Numbered from the stretch's first letter, positions 17,618 through 26,797 are shown. The stretch: 64,000 nt of DNA from Cellulophaga sp. L1A9 (GCF_009797025.1 NZ_CP047027.1:3162001-3226000), one strand, 5' to 3'. The notes: generated by a model not told the origin, from the sequence alone. Numbers and translations: made by a program.

Positions 17618-18583
17618 ATGTCAGATAAAATTGAAAGAATTAAAACTTTAATTATTGGTTCAGGACCTGCGGGTTATACAGCTGCTATATATGCTGCAAG
17701 AGCAGATTTAAAGCCTGTTGTTTACACAGGAATGGAGCCAGGCGGACAATTAACGACAACAACAGAGGTTGATAATTTTCCTGGTTACCCTGAAGGGATT
17801 GATGGACCAACGATGATGATGCAATTGCAATCTCAAGCAGAACGTTTTGGTACAGAAGTTAGAATAGGAATGATTACTGCGGTAGAATTAAGCACAGAAG
17901 TGGGCGGTATTCATAAAGCTACGGTTGATGATTCTATCCAGATTGAAGCAGAAACGGTTATTATTTCAACGGGAGCAACTGCAAAGTACTTAAATATTCC
18001 TAGTGAACAAAAATTAAGAGGCGGAGGCGTTTCGGCATGTGCTGTTTGCGATGGTTTTTTCTATAAAAACCAGGATGTAGCTATTGTTGGGGCAGGAGAT
18101 ACTGCCGCAGAAGAAGCTTCTTATTTGGCAAACATTTGTAAAAGTGTTACCATGTTAGTTCGTAAGGACGAGATGAGAGCCTCAAAAGCGATGCAACATA
18201 GGGTTCATAATATAAAAAATATTACAGTTTTATATAATACGGAAGTTGATGAAGTATTAGGAGGACAAGTGGTAGAAGGTTTACGAATGGTAAATAATGT
18301 TACTGGTGAAAAATCAGAAATTGACATTACAGGATTATTTATTGCTATTGGTCATAAACCGAATACTGATATTTTTAAGGGTCAGTTAGATATGGATGAA
18401 ACCGGCTACTTAATCACAAAGGGAAAATCTACTAAAACGAACCTTCCAGGAGTGTTTGCTTGTGGAGATTCTCAAGATAAAGAATACAGACAAGCGATTA
18501 CAGCAGCAGGAACAGGTTGTATGTCAGCTTTAGATGCCGAACGTTATTTGGCGGCAATAGAAACACCGGCCTCAATGGCTTAA
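17618..18583 (+). CDS. trxB: Thioredoxin-disulfide reductase
   Basis: A 321-residue low-molecular-weight thioredoxin reductase. FAD-binding GSGPAGYTAA (residues 15-24), the redox-active C141-A-V-C144, the NADPH-binding GAGDTAAEEA and the C-terminal FACGDSQDKEYRQAITAAGTG (split here: FACGD and YRQAITAAGTG) are all intact. It transfers electrons from NADPH to thioredoxin in the cytoplasm. Length is typical. It is transcribed alone and ends in a strong terminator. Confidence 0.97.
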   Translation: MSDKIERIKTLIIGSGPAGYTAAIYAARADLKPVVYTGMEPGGQLTTTTEVDNFPGYPEGIDGPTMMMQLQSQAERFGTEVRIGMITAVELSTEVGGIHKATVDDSIQIEAETVIISTGATAKYLNIPSEQKLRGGGVSACAVCDGFFYKNQDVAIVGAGDTAAEEASYLANICKSVTMLVRKDEMRASKAMQHRVHNIKNITVLYNTEVDEVLGGQVVEGLRMVNNVTGEKSEIDITGLFIAIGHKPNTDIFKGQLDMDETGYLITKGKSTKTNLPGVFACGDSQDKEYRQAITAAGTGCMSALDAERYLAAIETPASMA

Positions 18584-18590
18584 ATTAAAA

Positions 18591-18620
18591 AAGAGCCGCT
18601 ATTTAGCGGCTCTTTTTTTT
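18591..18620 (+). terminator. Rho-independent terminator of trxB
   Basis: AAGAGCCGCT and AGCGGCTCTT form a 10-base-pair stem around ATTT, followed by a run of T to 18620. It begins 7 bases after the trxB stop codon. Confidence 0.92.
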
Positions 18621-18662
18621 AATATTCCCCACGTCTTTTAAGGTTAAGTTTGAAAAATAGTA

Positions 18663-19109
18663 TTAATCTATTCGTTTATAGTTTTCTGAAGAAATTTTAT
18701 TGCCTTCCTCGTCTACTGTAATTTGTTTAAAGGAATCTTTATCTAATTGCAACTCAAATTTGAATACTTGAACGGTATCTTGAATTTTCATCATCATTTC
18801 AGAACCAAATTCTAGTTGTTCCTCCAAGTTATTTTCTGAATTTGAATACGAACCATATCCAAACCATTCTGATGGATCATTAGGAGAATAACGCGTCCAC
18901 ATCACTTTGCCTTTACTGTAAATTTTTACCTGACGATAACCATTCATATTGGATAGCGTGTCAGTTACATTCATACCGTCGTAGTTAAAACGGTTAACGA
19001 GTTCCCAAGTACCTTCTAAAGAAGAGTTTTTTAAAGATTTAAGAGGTGTAACATTAGTTGAAGAAACTAAAAATAACATCAAGAAAATCAATCCGATTAA
19101 TTTTTTCAT
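18663..19109 (-). CDS. Small secreted protein, possibly lipocalin-like
   Basis: About 148 residues with a signal peptide (MKKLIGLIFLMLFLVSS) and a mature domain starting SLEGTWELVNRFNYDG, the LxGTWxL opening common in Bacteroidota lipocalin-like proteins. Beta-rich, no catalytic motif seen. The ATG two codons upstream (19115) is an alternative start; the one used puts the Lys pair directly after Met. It is a single gene converging on trxB. Function unknown; ligand binding in the envelope is a guess from the fold. Confidence 0.7.
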   Translation of the reverse strand: MKKLIGLIFLMLFLVSSTNVTPLKSLKNSSLEGTWELVNRFNYDGMNVTDTLSNMNGYRQVKIYSKGKVMWTRYSPNDPSEWFGYGSYSNSENNLEEQLEFGSEMMMKIQDTVQVFKFELQLDKDSFKQITVDEEGNKISSENYKRID

Positions 19110-19178
19110 GATCATGTATTTTTAAATTGTTAGATACCAATAAGTTACGATAATTTTTATTAAAATGTAGGAAAATTA

Positions 19179-20246
19179 TTAAAAAATATAATACTTATTA
19201 ATAAGCGCGCATAAATTTCTTATGTCTTCTTTGGTGTGAGCAGCACTAATCACAATTCTACTCATAAGATTAGCGTCCTCATTAGGGTACCGAAAACTGG
19301 TGATTAAAATATAATGTTCTTCTAAGTAGTTTGTTAGTTTTTCGTCCGAAAAAGTAAATGCGGGGTGGCCAATCATATATTTAAATTTGGTTATCGCATC
19401 AACGTTATCTATAAAAAATTCAATATTTTGATGAAGTAAAATGCGTTTTGCATTTAATAAAACTTCAGCTTGATAAATACTGGCAAGATTTGCTGGAGAA
19501 GCCGGACTTGCTCCCCCAAAAAAAGTAGTAGCTGTTAGTTCTTTAATTCGATCAGTACTTCCGAAAATGGCACCTCCTTGTACGCCATAACCTTTGCCTA
19601 AGGAGCAGCACACAATCAATTCTTTAGGGTTTAAACTGTCTATAGTTTTAAAAACCCCAGCCCCATTTTTACCTGTAATTCCAATCCCGTGAGAATCATC
19701 GACGACGAGTATAACATCTTCTAAGGGTAGTGCTTGCAGTCCTTTGAAATTAGGAAAATTGGCACCTGAAAAATCTATGGAATCAAGAAATACTACAGGT
19801 GTTATTGTGCTCTGTTTTTCTAAATGATCGCGAATAGCGATGCTTAATGATGAAAAAGTAATATATGATTTTGGTTTATTCTCCTCAGGATTATTAATAT
19901 AAAGCGCAGAATGTGTATTGGGGGAGTAGAAGAGTTTGAATTCCTTTTTATTTAAAAAATGACCTATGAATTGTCCCGCTAAATATCCCGAAGATAAGGT
20001 TACACAAGCTTCACTACCTACTAATTTTGCAAAATAGTCTTCTACTTGATTAAAGATATTAATCTGAATATTTGATTTTCTAGATGCACCATAGTTGGTA
20101 CCGTATTTTCGTATATTTTTAATGTATAAATCTTGAAATTCAATATCCGTTTGCAAACCTAAATACGCAGTGCCACCAAAATACAAATAATTGGTATGGT
20201 CTGCCTGAAGGTTTTTTCCCGGGAATGAATCAATATATTTTATCAT
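19179..20246 (-). CDS. Alpha-oxoamine synthase-like PLP enzyme (BioF/KBL fold)
   Basis: A 355-residue fold-type I PLP enzyme. N-terminal NYLYFGGTAYLGL and YGASRKSN, the cofactor-contacting VVDDSHGIGITGKNGAG (Asp183, His186) and the Schiff-base lysine in CSLGKGYGVQGGAIFGS (Lys218) match the 8-amino-7-oxononanoate synthase/2-amino-3-ketobutyrate ligase group. The family condenses an amino acid with an acyl-CoA, or runs the reverse. No biotin genes are nearby. It overlaps the dipeptide epimerase by one base, so a shared role with a dipeptide-derived amino acid is more likely than biotin synthesis. Exact reaction unknown. Confidence 0.8.
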   Translation of the reverse strand: MIKYIDSFPGKNLQADHTNYLYFGGTAYLGLQTDIEFQDLYIKNIRKYGTNYGASRKSNIQINIFNQVEDYFAKLVGSEACVTLSSGYLAGQFIGHFLNKKEFKLFYSPNTHSALYINNPEENKPKSYITFSSLSIAIRDHLEKQSTITPVVFLDSIDFSGANFPNFKGLQALPLEDVILVVDDSHGIGITGKNGAGVFKTIDSLNPKELIVCCSLGKGYGVQGGAIFGSTDRIKELTATTFFGGASPASPANLASIYQAEVLLNAKRILLHQNIEFFIDNVDAITKFKYMIGHPAFTFSDEKLTNYLEEHYILITSFRYPNEDANLMSRIVISAAHTKEDIRNLCALINKYYIF

Positions 20247-21256
20247 TATCTAAGTGTTACTCCACTACCTCCAAGTGTAGGATATATTAAACTAGCGTCT
20301 TTATTAATAATAATGCCATCTGCGATATCTTCTTTTAGTAGCATAGAACCGTCCATATCCACATAGTCCAATTGCGGTAATAATTGGGCAATTGCAGAGA
20401 TGCCTACAGAAGACTCGGTCATACAGCCCACCATTACTTTTAGACCTAATTCTTTTCCTTCCTTAATCATTCGTAATGCAGGGGTCAATCCGCCACATTT
20501 TGTTAATTTAATATTGATACCACTAAAATGAAGACTACATTTTTCTACGTCACGTTCTAAAATACAACTTTCATCAGCAATAATGGGTAGAACGCTATGA
20601 TGCATTACTTTTTCCATACCATCCCAATCATCAGCTTTTAGGGGTTGTTCTAAAAATTCTACACCTAATTCTTTTAAAAGCGGAGCATTAAAAATAGTTT
20701 CTTCTGCGGTCCAAGCACAATTGGCATCAATCCTAAAAATAGCATCTGTATGTTTGCGCAATTCCTTTACGATGTTAACATCATCATCTGTTCCTAATTT
20801 TATTTTGTAGATAGGCCATGGTGTTTCTTGCATCTTGGCTACCATTTTTTCGATACTTGCAATACCAATGGTGTAATTTGTAGTAGGGTAGTGGTTTAAG
20901 TTTGTATTCCAAATTTCATATAATGGCTTCCCTTTTAGTTTGCCATAAAGATCATGAGCTGCTAAATCTAAAGCACAAATGGCAAAATTAGAAAGACCTT
21001 TACTAGTTGTAAAGGCATGAAATACTTCAGGGGTGGTGAATGTGTACTGTTCTATTTCTGATCGTATGGCATTTATCTCTGCCATCATACTCTCTACTGA
21101 AATTTTATAGTAAGGATTGGAAGTAGCTTCTCCGTATCCCGTTTGGCCATTTAAACTTAAGCTTGCAATTAACGTATCCTGAAAATCATGAGATTCTCTA
21201 GAAATACTAAAAGTATGTTTTAAAGGTAAAATGTATTTTTTTAATTGAAGCTCCAT
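20246..21256 (-). CDS. Dipeptide epimerase (enolase superfamily)
   Basis: About 336 residues from the ATG at 21256, where MELQLKKYILPLKHTF is the family's normal N-terminus; a longer frame to 21292 adds 12 unconserved residues. Enolase-superfamily catalytic residues are visible: Lys151-x-Lys153 (YKIKLG), Asp177 (RIDAN), Glu203 (LEQPL), Asp228 (ADESC) and Lys250 (NIKLTKCGG). Members epimerise L-Ala-D/L-Glu and related dipeptides, usually for recycling of peptidoglycan peptides in the cytoplasm. It is translationally coupled to the PLP enzyme that follows. Dipeptide specificity is inferred. Confidence 0.88.
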   Translation of the reverse strand: MELQLKKYILPLKHTFSISRESHDFQDTLIASLSLNGQTGYGEATSNPYYKISVESMMAEINAIRSEIEQYTFTTPEVFHAFTTSKGLSNFAICALDLAAHDLYGKLKGKPLYEIWNTNLNHYPTTNYTIGIASIEKMVAKMQETPWPIYKIKLGTDDDVNIVKELRKHTDAIFRIDANCAWTAEETIFNAPLLKELGVEFLEQPLKADDWDGMEKVMHHSVLPIIADESCILERDVEKCSLHFSGINIKLTKCGGLTPALRMIKEGKELGLKVMVGCMTESSVGISAIAQLLPQLDYVDMDGSMLLKEDIADGIIINKDASLIYPTLGGSGVTLR

Positions 21257-21305
21257 GGTGTAAATCTTTCCTACGAAAATAGGCAAAGACAAAATATAAA
21301 AAAAC

Positions 21306-21335
21306 GAAAAGCCATTGAAATTTCAATGGCTTTTC
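21306..21335. terminator. Perfect inverted repeat, terminator of the GIN-PspC operon
   Basis: GAAAAGCCATTGAAA is followed directly by its exact complement, giving 15-base arms. On the minus strand the stem is followed by a run of T (complement of the A-rich 21287-21305). It lies just after the stop of the GIN-domain gene at 21355. Confidence 0.85.
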
Positions 21336-21354
21336 ATCTATTTACGTTTGGTAG

Positions 21355-22089
21355 TTAATCGTTGTAAGTTACACTACCGGAAACACTTTTATTAGAATTT
21401 ACTTGTGCTTTGCCAGAATAAGATATATTCCCTCCACTACTAGCATCTGCATGTAATGTTTCTGAAACATTGATGTCAACATTCGCACCACTACTTGCTT
21501 CTGCGTTACAAAATTTTGCAGCTAACTTTTTACCGCTCACATTTGACCCACTACTAGCATCAATAGTTGCATGCGTTGTTTCTCCTAGAATTTTAAGATT
21601 AGCACCACTACTGGCATCAATAGTTAAATCATCTGTTGCAATGGTTACGTCAACTAAAGAACCACTACTTGAATCTATAGTTAATTTGTCTGATTTAATG
21701 GTGTTTTTTGCTGTTACATTTGCACCACTAGAACTTTTTAATTCTGATATATTAGGTAAAGAAACATATACTTTTTTAGTAGCATTACCAATGTTTTCTA
21801 TTGCATGAATCTTAAGGACGTTGTTATTAATATCTGTTCCTATTAAATCAATAATATTCTCATCTGCTTCTACCGTTATTTCAAAAACATCTGCTTGGGT
21901 TACAATTACTTCTAAACCTTCTGATGCAGAAATTTCGGTAAAATCTTCATTTACGGGTCTAATGTCTTTGGTTACTATTCCGTTTCCTTTAACGCCAGAG
22001 CCAAATTCGCCTATTTTTATATCCATTCCGCAGGAGGTTAAAAATATGCTTAGTGCTAGTGTGAGTGCAATTCTTACTAAAGTTGTCAT
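21355..22089 (-). CDS. GIN-domain (DUF2807) lipoprotein
   Basis: About 244 residues from the ATG at 22089, which begins a clear lipoprotein signal (MTTLVRIALTLALSIFLTSC, Cys20). The frame runs 23 codons further upstream without family features. The mature part is a putative auto-transporter adhesin head GIN domain, a right-handed beta-helix with repeated turns SSGANV, SSGSLV, SSGANL, SSGSNV, SSGANV and SSGGNI. It should sit in the periplasm or on the surface. It follows the PspC and PadR genes on the same strand and probably belongs to their regulon. Biochemical role unknown. Confidence 0.87.
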   Translation of the reverse strand: MTTLVRIALTLALSIFLTSCGMDIKIGEFGSGVKGNGIVTKDIRPVNEDFTEISASEGLEVIVTQADVFEITVEADENIIDLIGTDINNNVLKIHAIENIGNATKKVYVSLPNISELKSSSGANVTAKNTIKSDKLTIDSSSGSLVDVTIATDDLTIDASSGANLKILGETTHATIDASSGSNVSGKKLAAKFCNAEASSGANVDINVSETLHADASSGGNISYSGKAQVNSNKSVSGSVTYND

Positions 22090-22240
22090 GATTGTTGTTT
22101 TTATGATTGATGTAAAGATGTTATTTATTGAGGTTGCTTTATAACTTTTAAAACTCAACTGTTGATTTTAATTGATGAATTGTAATGTATTGTAAATGAT
22201 AGGCGTTCACTAGTGGTTTAGTTTTTAAACGTCCTACTGA

Positions 22241-24025
22241 TTATTGATTTTCATTAGTGTTTACTCGGATTCCATTTTCATCAATTTTTAAAATGAAAGA
22301 CTCGCCATTATCGTTCACATCAATATCAATACCGTCTTCATCTATTTTTATTTTGCCCTTTTCTCCATTGTCATTGATGTTAATATTAATACCGTCTTCA
22401 TTTATTTTCACTCGGTTATTCCCTTCAGGATTATCTATTTCTTCTTCCAAGCAGTCTAAACAATTTAGCGTTCCATTGTTCCCCATTATCCATTTGAAAT
22501 CAGAGACATCACAGTCGTTAACATCCGAATTGTTTTTGGTGTTAATTCTCCAACAATTATCAGCATTATTCAAAAATTTTATTTTCATACCTTTTGGTAA
22601 GTAGATAAAAACACGAACCTCTTGATTTTTAAATTTGTTTTCTCTTCTTGTCGTTAAGAATTCATTCAGTTCTAAGGTATTTCCCTCAAAAGTATAGTTG
22701 TAATTTATTTTTTCTGCAGTTTCTCTAGCATTTGGAAATGACTTTCCGTTGGCATTTTTCTGAATTTCTATATGAATGAGTGAATCTTTAGAAGTTCTGA
22801 AATTAAATTCGACGTCTTTAGAAGATAAAATTTCTTGTCCGTTATCATCATAACTAACTACCATATCACCAATATTTAATGTTCTTCTATTCCAATGTAA
22901 ATCATTAGAGGCGAAAGCGATATTTAAAGTGTCGTTAGGGCTATTTAAGTAATATTCATTGTCTGTTATTGCACTATCCCAAAATGCTCTTGAAGCAGCT
23001 TGTTTGCCTCCCAGTATCATAATGGCAATTAATGAAATTAACCATAAGCCTAATAAGGTAAACTTAGCAACAGATCCTATAGATTTTAAATTGGTGATAA
23101 GAATTTTTAAACCAAGATACATTAGAAAGAACAGCGGTATAGCCACCAATAAGAATGCGAATAGTGCTACAATCCAAAAAGGGGTATCTGTTGCATCTAC
23201 CAGTTCATATAAGTTTAAAGGACCAAGATGAACAGTATCAAAAACACCTACAGTAAAGAAACCTACCAGCATGGCAATTAATCCAGCGCCTCCGGTAATT
23301 ATAAGTAAGATACCTACAAATTTTCCTATAATTTTAAAGAAAAACATGATGATTTCTCCAAGGGTATCAAAAAAAGTTTTGCCACTACTTTTAACCTTAT
23401 TTCCTACTTTTTCATAATCAACGTTTTTTACACGGTCTGCAACTTCATCAAAACCTTCTTTTACTTTACGTTCAATATTGCTGATGTTTACATCTTCACC
23501 ACGCATGTCTAATTTTTGAGCGGTTGTTTTGGCCTCAGGAATCAATATCCATAGTAGTCCATAAATAAGCGCAAAACTTCCTCCAGATCCAACAGTAAAA
23601 ATAATCCAAAGAATGCGAACCCATATTGGATCTAGGCCTATATAATGACCAATACCGGCAGATACACCTGCAACATATTTTGCTTCAATATCTCGGTATA
23701 ATTTTTTAACCCTTTTAGGTTCTTTAGAAGCGGCTACAGGTTCATCATCAAAAATATCCTCATCCACCATATAATCTTCTGGCTGTCCCATTATAGCGAT
23801 GACTTCATCTACTTCTTTCGTCGTAATTACTTGACGTTCATTGGCTAATTTTTCATGAAAGAGTTCTGCAATTCTAGCTTCAATATCGGCCAAAATCTCA
23901 TCGCTTCCAGGGGTATTTGCAAATGATCTTTTTACAGATTCCAAATAGCGTCGCATTTTGTTGTACGCATTTTCATCAATATGAAAAAGTATGTTAGCGA
24001 GGTTTATATTTACAGTCTTGTTCAT
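22241..24025 (-). CDS. PspC-domain membrane protein with repeated acidic tail
   Basis: A 594-residue protein. Residues 1-95 are a conserved helical cytoplasmic region; a PspC domain follows at about 107-166 (KKLYRDIEAKYVAGVSAGIG, then WVRILWIIFTVG), then several more transmembrane helices to about residue 350, and a beta-rich extracytoplasmic region. The last 56 residues are three copies of a roughly 20-residue unit rich in Asp, Asn and Gly (KINEDGINI, KIDEDGIDI, KIDENGIRV). PspC proteins report on or stabilise the inner membrane under envelope stress. It starts 2 bases after the PadR stop, so it is surely under PadR control. Confidence 0.88.
   Translation of the reverse strand: MNKTVNINLANILFHIDENAYNKMRRYLESVKRSFANTPGSDEILADIEARIAELFHEKLANERQVITTKEVDEVIAIMGQPEDYMVDEDIFDDEPVAASKEPKRVKKLYRDIEAKYVAGVSAGIGHYIGLDPIWVRILWIIFTVGSGGSFALIYGLLWILIPEAKTTAQKLDMRGEDVNISNIERKVKEGFDEVADRVKNVDYEKVGNKVKSSGKTFFDTLGEIIMFFFKIIGKFVGILLIITGGAGLIAMLVGFFTVGVFDTVHLGPLNLYELVDATDTPFWIVALFAFLLVAIPLFFLMYLGLKILITNLKSIGSVAKFTLLGLWLISLIAIMILGGKQAASRAFWDSAITDNEYYLNSPNDTLNIAFASNDLHWNRRTLNIGDMVVSYDDNGQEILSSKDVEFNFRTSKDSLIHIEIQKNANGKSFPNARETAEKINYNYTFEGNTLELNEFLTTRRENKFKNQEVRVFIYLPKGMKIKFLNNADNCWRINTKNNSDVNDCDVSDFKWIMGNNGTLNCLDCLEEEIDNPEGNNRVKINEDGINININDNGEKGKIKIDEDGIDIDVNDNGESFILKIDENGIRVNTNENQ
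22244..22411 (-). repeat. Threefold internal repeat in the PspC-protein tail
   Basis: The coding DNA for residues 539-594 holds about three units of roughly 57-60 bases. The shared segment AATACCGTCTTCAT recurs at DNA level in the first two units read on the plus strand, which suggests recent tandem duplication. Confidence 0.65.
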
Positions 24026-24027
24026 CG

Positions 24028-24363
24028 TTAGTTGTTTTTGTTGTTGGTCACTAGGTTCGTAGCACTTCGCAATTCATCCCAAGTGGTATCCAATTCTTTT
24101 AAGAATAGTTTACCGGTTTCAGTTAAGGTATAGTATTTTCTTGGTGGTCCAGAAGTAGACTCTTCCCAACGGTAATTTAATAGGCCTGCATTTTTTAGTC
24201 GAGTTAGTAAAGGGTAAATAGTACCCTCAACAACTAGCATTTTAGCATTTTTTAGCGTTTCAAGAATTTCTGAAGCATATTTATCTTCTCCGTTTAGGAT
24301 AGAGAGGATGCAATATTCCAGAACACCTTTTCGCATTTGCGCCTTTGTATTTTCTACATTCAT
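24028..24363 (-). CDS. PadR-family transcriptional regulator
   Basis: About 111 residues from the ATG at 24363 (MNVENTKAQMRKGVLEYCIL), where family members start; an in-frame extension reaches 24435. The winged helix is typical: KYASEILETL, VVEGTIYPLLTRLKNAGLL, WEESTSGPPRKYYTLTETG. In Bacteroidota such PadR proteins commonly precede PspC-domain genes, as here with a 2-base gap. It likely represses its own operon until an unknown envelope signal arrives. Confidence 0.92.
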   Translation of the reverse strand: MNVENTKAQMRKGVLEYCILSILNGEDKYASEILETLKNAKMLVVEGTIYPLLTRLKNAGLLNYRWEESTSGPPRKYYTLTETGKLFLKELDTTWDELRSATNLVTNNKNN

Positions 24364-24540
24364 AATTTCGTTGTGCTTTGTATGCAGCTTTTTTAGCCTC
24401 GAAATTCTTTCTGTTTTAGAACTAACTTCTTGCATAGATTAACGGTTCGTTTTTTGATTGATGAATAAACATCCGGATTGATTTTTGATTGTGATTAATG
24501 AATAAACTCCTATACCGAAAAGGTGTGATTAAGACCTCTT

Positions 24541-25023
24541 TTACTTTATAAATTGAATGGTTAATGGATATGCAAAGGGCTGACCTTCATTGGTTTTTAT
24601 AACAGCTAAAATGGTATATACGATATTTAAGACAAATAAAGCTCCGTGCAATAAACCTGTAACTCCAAAAGGAATTAACCAAGAGCCAAACCTAAAATCA
24701 CTACTATCAAAGTGAAAATTCATAGTATTAAAGTGATTTAAATTTCCAAATGAAAAATTACCAAAATCAAATACGCTTGGAAATAAACCGATAAAAAAAG
24801 GAATACTTATAATTCCAAGGATAAAAGAATACAGTAATAAACTCAATTGAAAGTTTAACGCCTGTTTTCCATTATAATCCACATACTTATATTCATTCTT
24901 ATTTGCGGTCCATAGAATCAAGGGTAAAATGAAGTTTCCAAAAGGAATAAAAAACTTTGAAAACGTTGATGCATGCAAAATCGCAGAGAGGTTTTTTTCG
25001 TGTTTTGATAAGGTATCTGTCAT
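24541..25023 (-). CDS. DUF4870-domain membrane protein
   Basis: A 160-residue protein with about four transmembrane segments and the DUF4870 pattern: FGNFILPLILWTANKNEYKYVDYNGKQALNFQLS, in shorter terms ILPLILW and GKQALNFQ, then a C-terminal NIVYTILAVIKTNEGQPFAYP. The middle has an insertion rich in Phe, Asn and Gly. It lies upstream of the PadR gene in the same orientation and may be part of the same membrane-stress module. Function unknown. Confidence 0.85.
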   Translation of the reverse strand: MTDTLSKHEKNLSAILHASTFSKFFIPFGNFILPLILWTANKNEYKYVDYNGKQALNFQLSLLLYSFILGIISIPFFIGLFPSVFDFGNFSFGNLNHFNTMNFHFDSSDFRFGSWLIPFGVTGLLHGALFVLNIVYTILAVIKTNEGQPFAYPLTIQFIK

Positions 25024-25157
25024 GGCTTAGTAATTTCTTATGCAAATATATGGTTAAAAAAAGGTACTATGCTACACATAGTACTGAAAATTAACTTTTT
25101 ATTAACAATTGTAAGCTCATTATTTTTCAATACTTTTATAAAAAATTTAGAGTAATT

Positions 25158-25616
25158 ATGGGAGTTTCCGCAAGTAAGTTTAATTCGTTTACATTTTTTA
25201 AATTGCCTTCTGCTTGGTGGTGTGGCGTACGTTTACGTCATATAGATCAAAAAAAAGCAGTAGTAACGGTAACGCACAGATGGGTGAATCAAAATCCTTT
25301 TAAATCCATGTTCTGGGCAGTTCAAGGTATGGCAGCAGAATTAACTACTGGAGCCATGATGATTGATCAAATTAAAGAGAGCGGACATAAAATTTCTATG
25401 TTAGTAGCAAATAACAATGCTAGTTTTACAAAAAAAGCTACAGGCAAAATTACATTTACTTGCGAAGATGGTCATCTAATTCAAGAGGGTATTGATAAAA
25501 CGGTAGCTACGGGAGAAGGGCAAACTATTTGGATGAAGTCCGTTGGAGTAAATACAGATGGCGTAGTCGTATCTACCTTTAACTTTGAATGGACCATAAA
25601 GTTAAGAAAAAAATAA
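25158..25616 (+). CDS. DUF4442 hot-dog-fold protein, possible thioesterase
   Basis: A 152-residue protein with the DUF4442 pattern: VRLRHIDQKKAVVTVTHRW near the N-terminus, NPFKSMFWAVQGMAAELTTGAMM in the central helix (Asn-Pro-Phe and the Glu typical of the group), and a beta-rich second half. Hot-dog proteins of this type are related to acyl-CoA thioesterases, but activity has rarely been shown for DUF4442 itself. Cytoplasmic, single gene. Confidence 0.78.
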   Translation: MGVSASKFNSFTFFKLPSAWWCGVRLRHIDQKKAVVTVTHRWVNQNPFKSMFWAVQGMAAELTTGAMMIDQIKESGHKISMLVANNNASFTKKATGKITFTCEDGHLIQEGIDKTVATGEGQTIWMKSVGVNTDGVVVSTFNFEWTIKLRKK

Positions 25617-25788
25617 AATTAACCTCATTTCTTCATTCTATAGATGAATATGGAGGGTTGGTATATTCAAACCCCGCGCATATCTATTTGCTTTGTTGTT
25701 TTTTTACATTTTCACCAATTTCGTTTGGGATTAGACCTATAGCTGCTGTATAACAGTTAAAATCTAACCCATAACTTTTATAAAAGAA

Positions 25789-26688
25789 ATGAAAATGCGA
25801 AAATTGGTAATTATCTTTATTCTTAGTTCAGTAGGAGTAGGCTTCGCTCAAGAAATGGGAAGTGTTTATATTGATTCTGAAATTTTACCTAATACTGAGG
25901 TAGGAACTATAAAAAAAAATAAAGTAGGTTTTGATATTCCTTTAAAGACCATTACGGGTAAAGAAACAATTAGCTTATTTGGAGAATATCAAAATTTAAA
26001 TATTGGCTATGTGGATAAAGATGTGCCTTTTGAAACCTATCAAATTGACAACTTTCAAACCTTTAGTTTAGGTCTTTTGTATGATAGAATTCTTGAAAAC
26101 GGCTGGGGTTTTTCTTTGAAATTAGCGCCGCAAATATCTTCAAATTTCGATATTCAAGAGATTGATGGTCGAGATGTTTTTATAAATGGAACTTTACTAT
26201 TTGATAAATTAAACGAAGAAAAACAATCCATGTGGAGTTTTGGGGTGGAGTATGATGCTCAAAATGGCTTAAATTTTCCAATCCCTATAATTGCATACAC
26301 AAAACGTTTGGATGAAAAATGGGCCTACAAAATTGGGTTTCCTGATGCAAGATTAAAATGGACTTTACATAAAAATCATAATTTCGAAGCATTTACTACT
26401 TTAGATGGTTTTGCTGGTAATATTAATGATGATGTGGAGATTTATAAAACAGATTATGTAGGTACTTTAAAAAACACTTATTTAGTGGGCGGCTTAGGGT
26501 ATAACATAACATTCCTTAATAACTTTGAGTTTAATGCCAAAGTGGGATATTCCGCTTTTAATACCATGGAAGTTCAGGATTATGATACGGATGAGATTTA
26601 TGATTTTGACATGGAGAATGGGGCCTACTATAATTTTGGATTGAAATACAATTTAAATAAAAAGTCAAAAGTTAAAAGTCCATATTAA
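25789..26688 (+). CDS. Predicted outer-membrane beta-barrel (DUF6268-like)
   Basis: A 299-residue protein with a signal peptide (to about residue 20, GVGFAQ) and alternating amphipathic strands throughout, such as NIGYVDKDV, FSLGLLYDRI, WGFSLKLAP and YNFGLKYNL. The overall pattern fits the DUF6268 outer-membrane family. The tail after the final strand is short and basic (KKSKVKSPY). It is a single gene with its own terminator. No transport or enzymatic role can be assigned. Confidence 0.7.
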   Translation: MKMRKLVIIFILSSVGVGFAQEMGSVYIDSEILPNTEVGTIKKNKVGFDIPLKTITGKETISLFGEYQNLNIGYVDKDVPFETYQIDNFQTFSLGLLYDRILENGWGFSLKLAPQISSNFDIQEIDGRDVFINGTLLFDKLNEEKQSMWSFGVEYDAQNGLNFPIPIIAYTKRLDEKWAYKIGFPDARLKWTLHKNHNFEAFTTLDGFAGNINDDVEIYKTDYVGTLKNTYLVGGLGYNITFLNNFEFNAKVGYSAFNTMEVQDYDTDEIYDFDMENGAYYNFGLKYNLNKKSKVKSPY

Positions 26689-26727
26689 GTCAAAAGTAGA
26701 TTATGAATACTGCAATTAGTTAAAACT

Positions 26728-26768
26728 AAAAAACAGAAATTACAGAATTGTAGTTTCTGTTTTTTATT
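26728..26768 (+). terminator. Rho-independent terminator
   Basis: AAACAGAAA (26731-26739) pairs with TTTCTGTTT (26754-26762), with flanking A and T runs. It lies about 40 bases after the outer-membrane barrel gene. Confidence 0.8.
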
Positions 26769-26797
26769 TTTAGGATATTATAGTTATGTAGTTCATT

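Noticed and set aside
21257..21292. Longer start of the dipeptide epimerase
   Set aside because: The extra 12 residues do not resemble the family; the ATG at 21256 gives the usual N-terminus.
21420..21735. Regular repeats looking like a CRISPR or satellite array
   Set aside because: They are codons for SSGANV-type turns of the GIN beta-helix; units are unequal and in frame.
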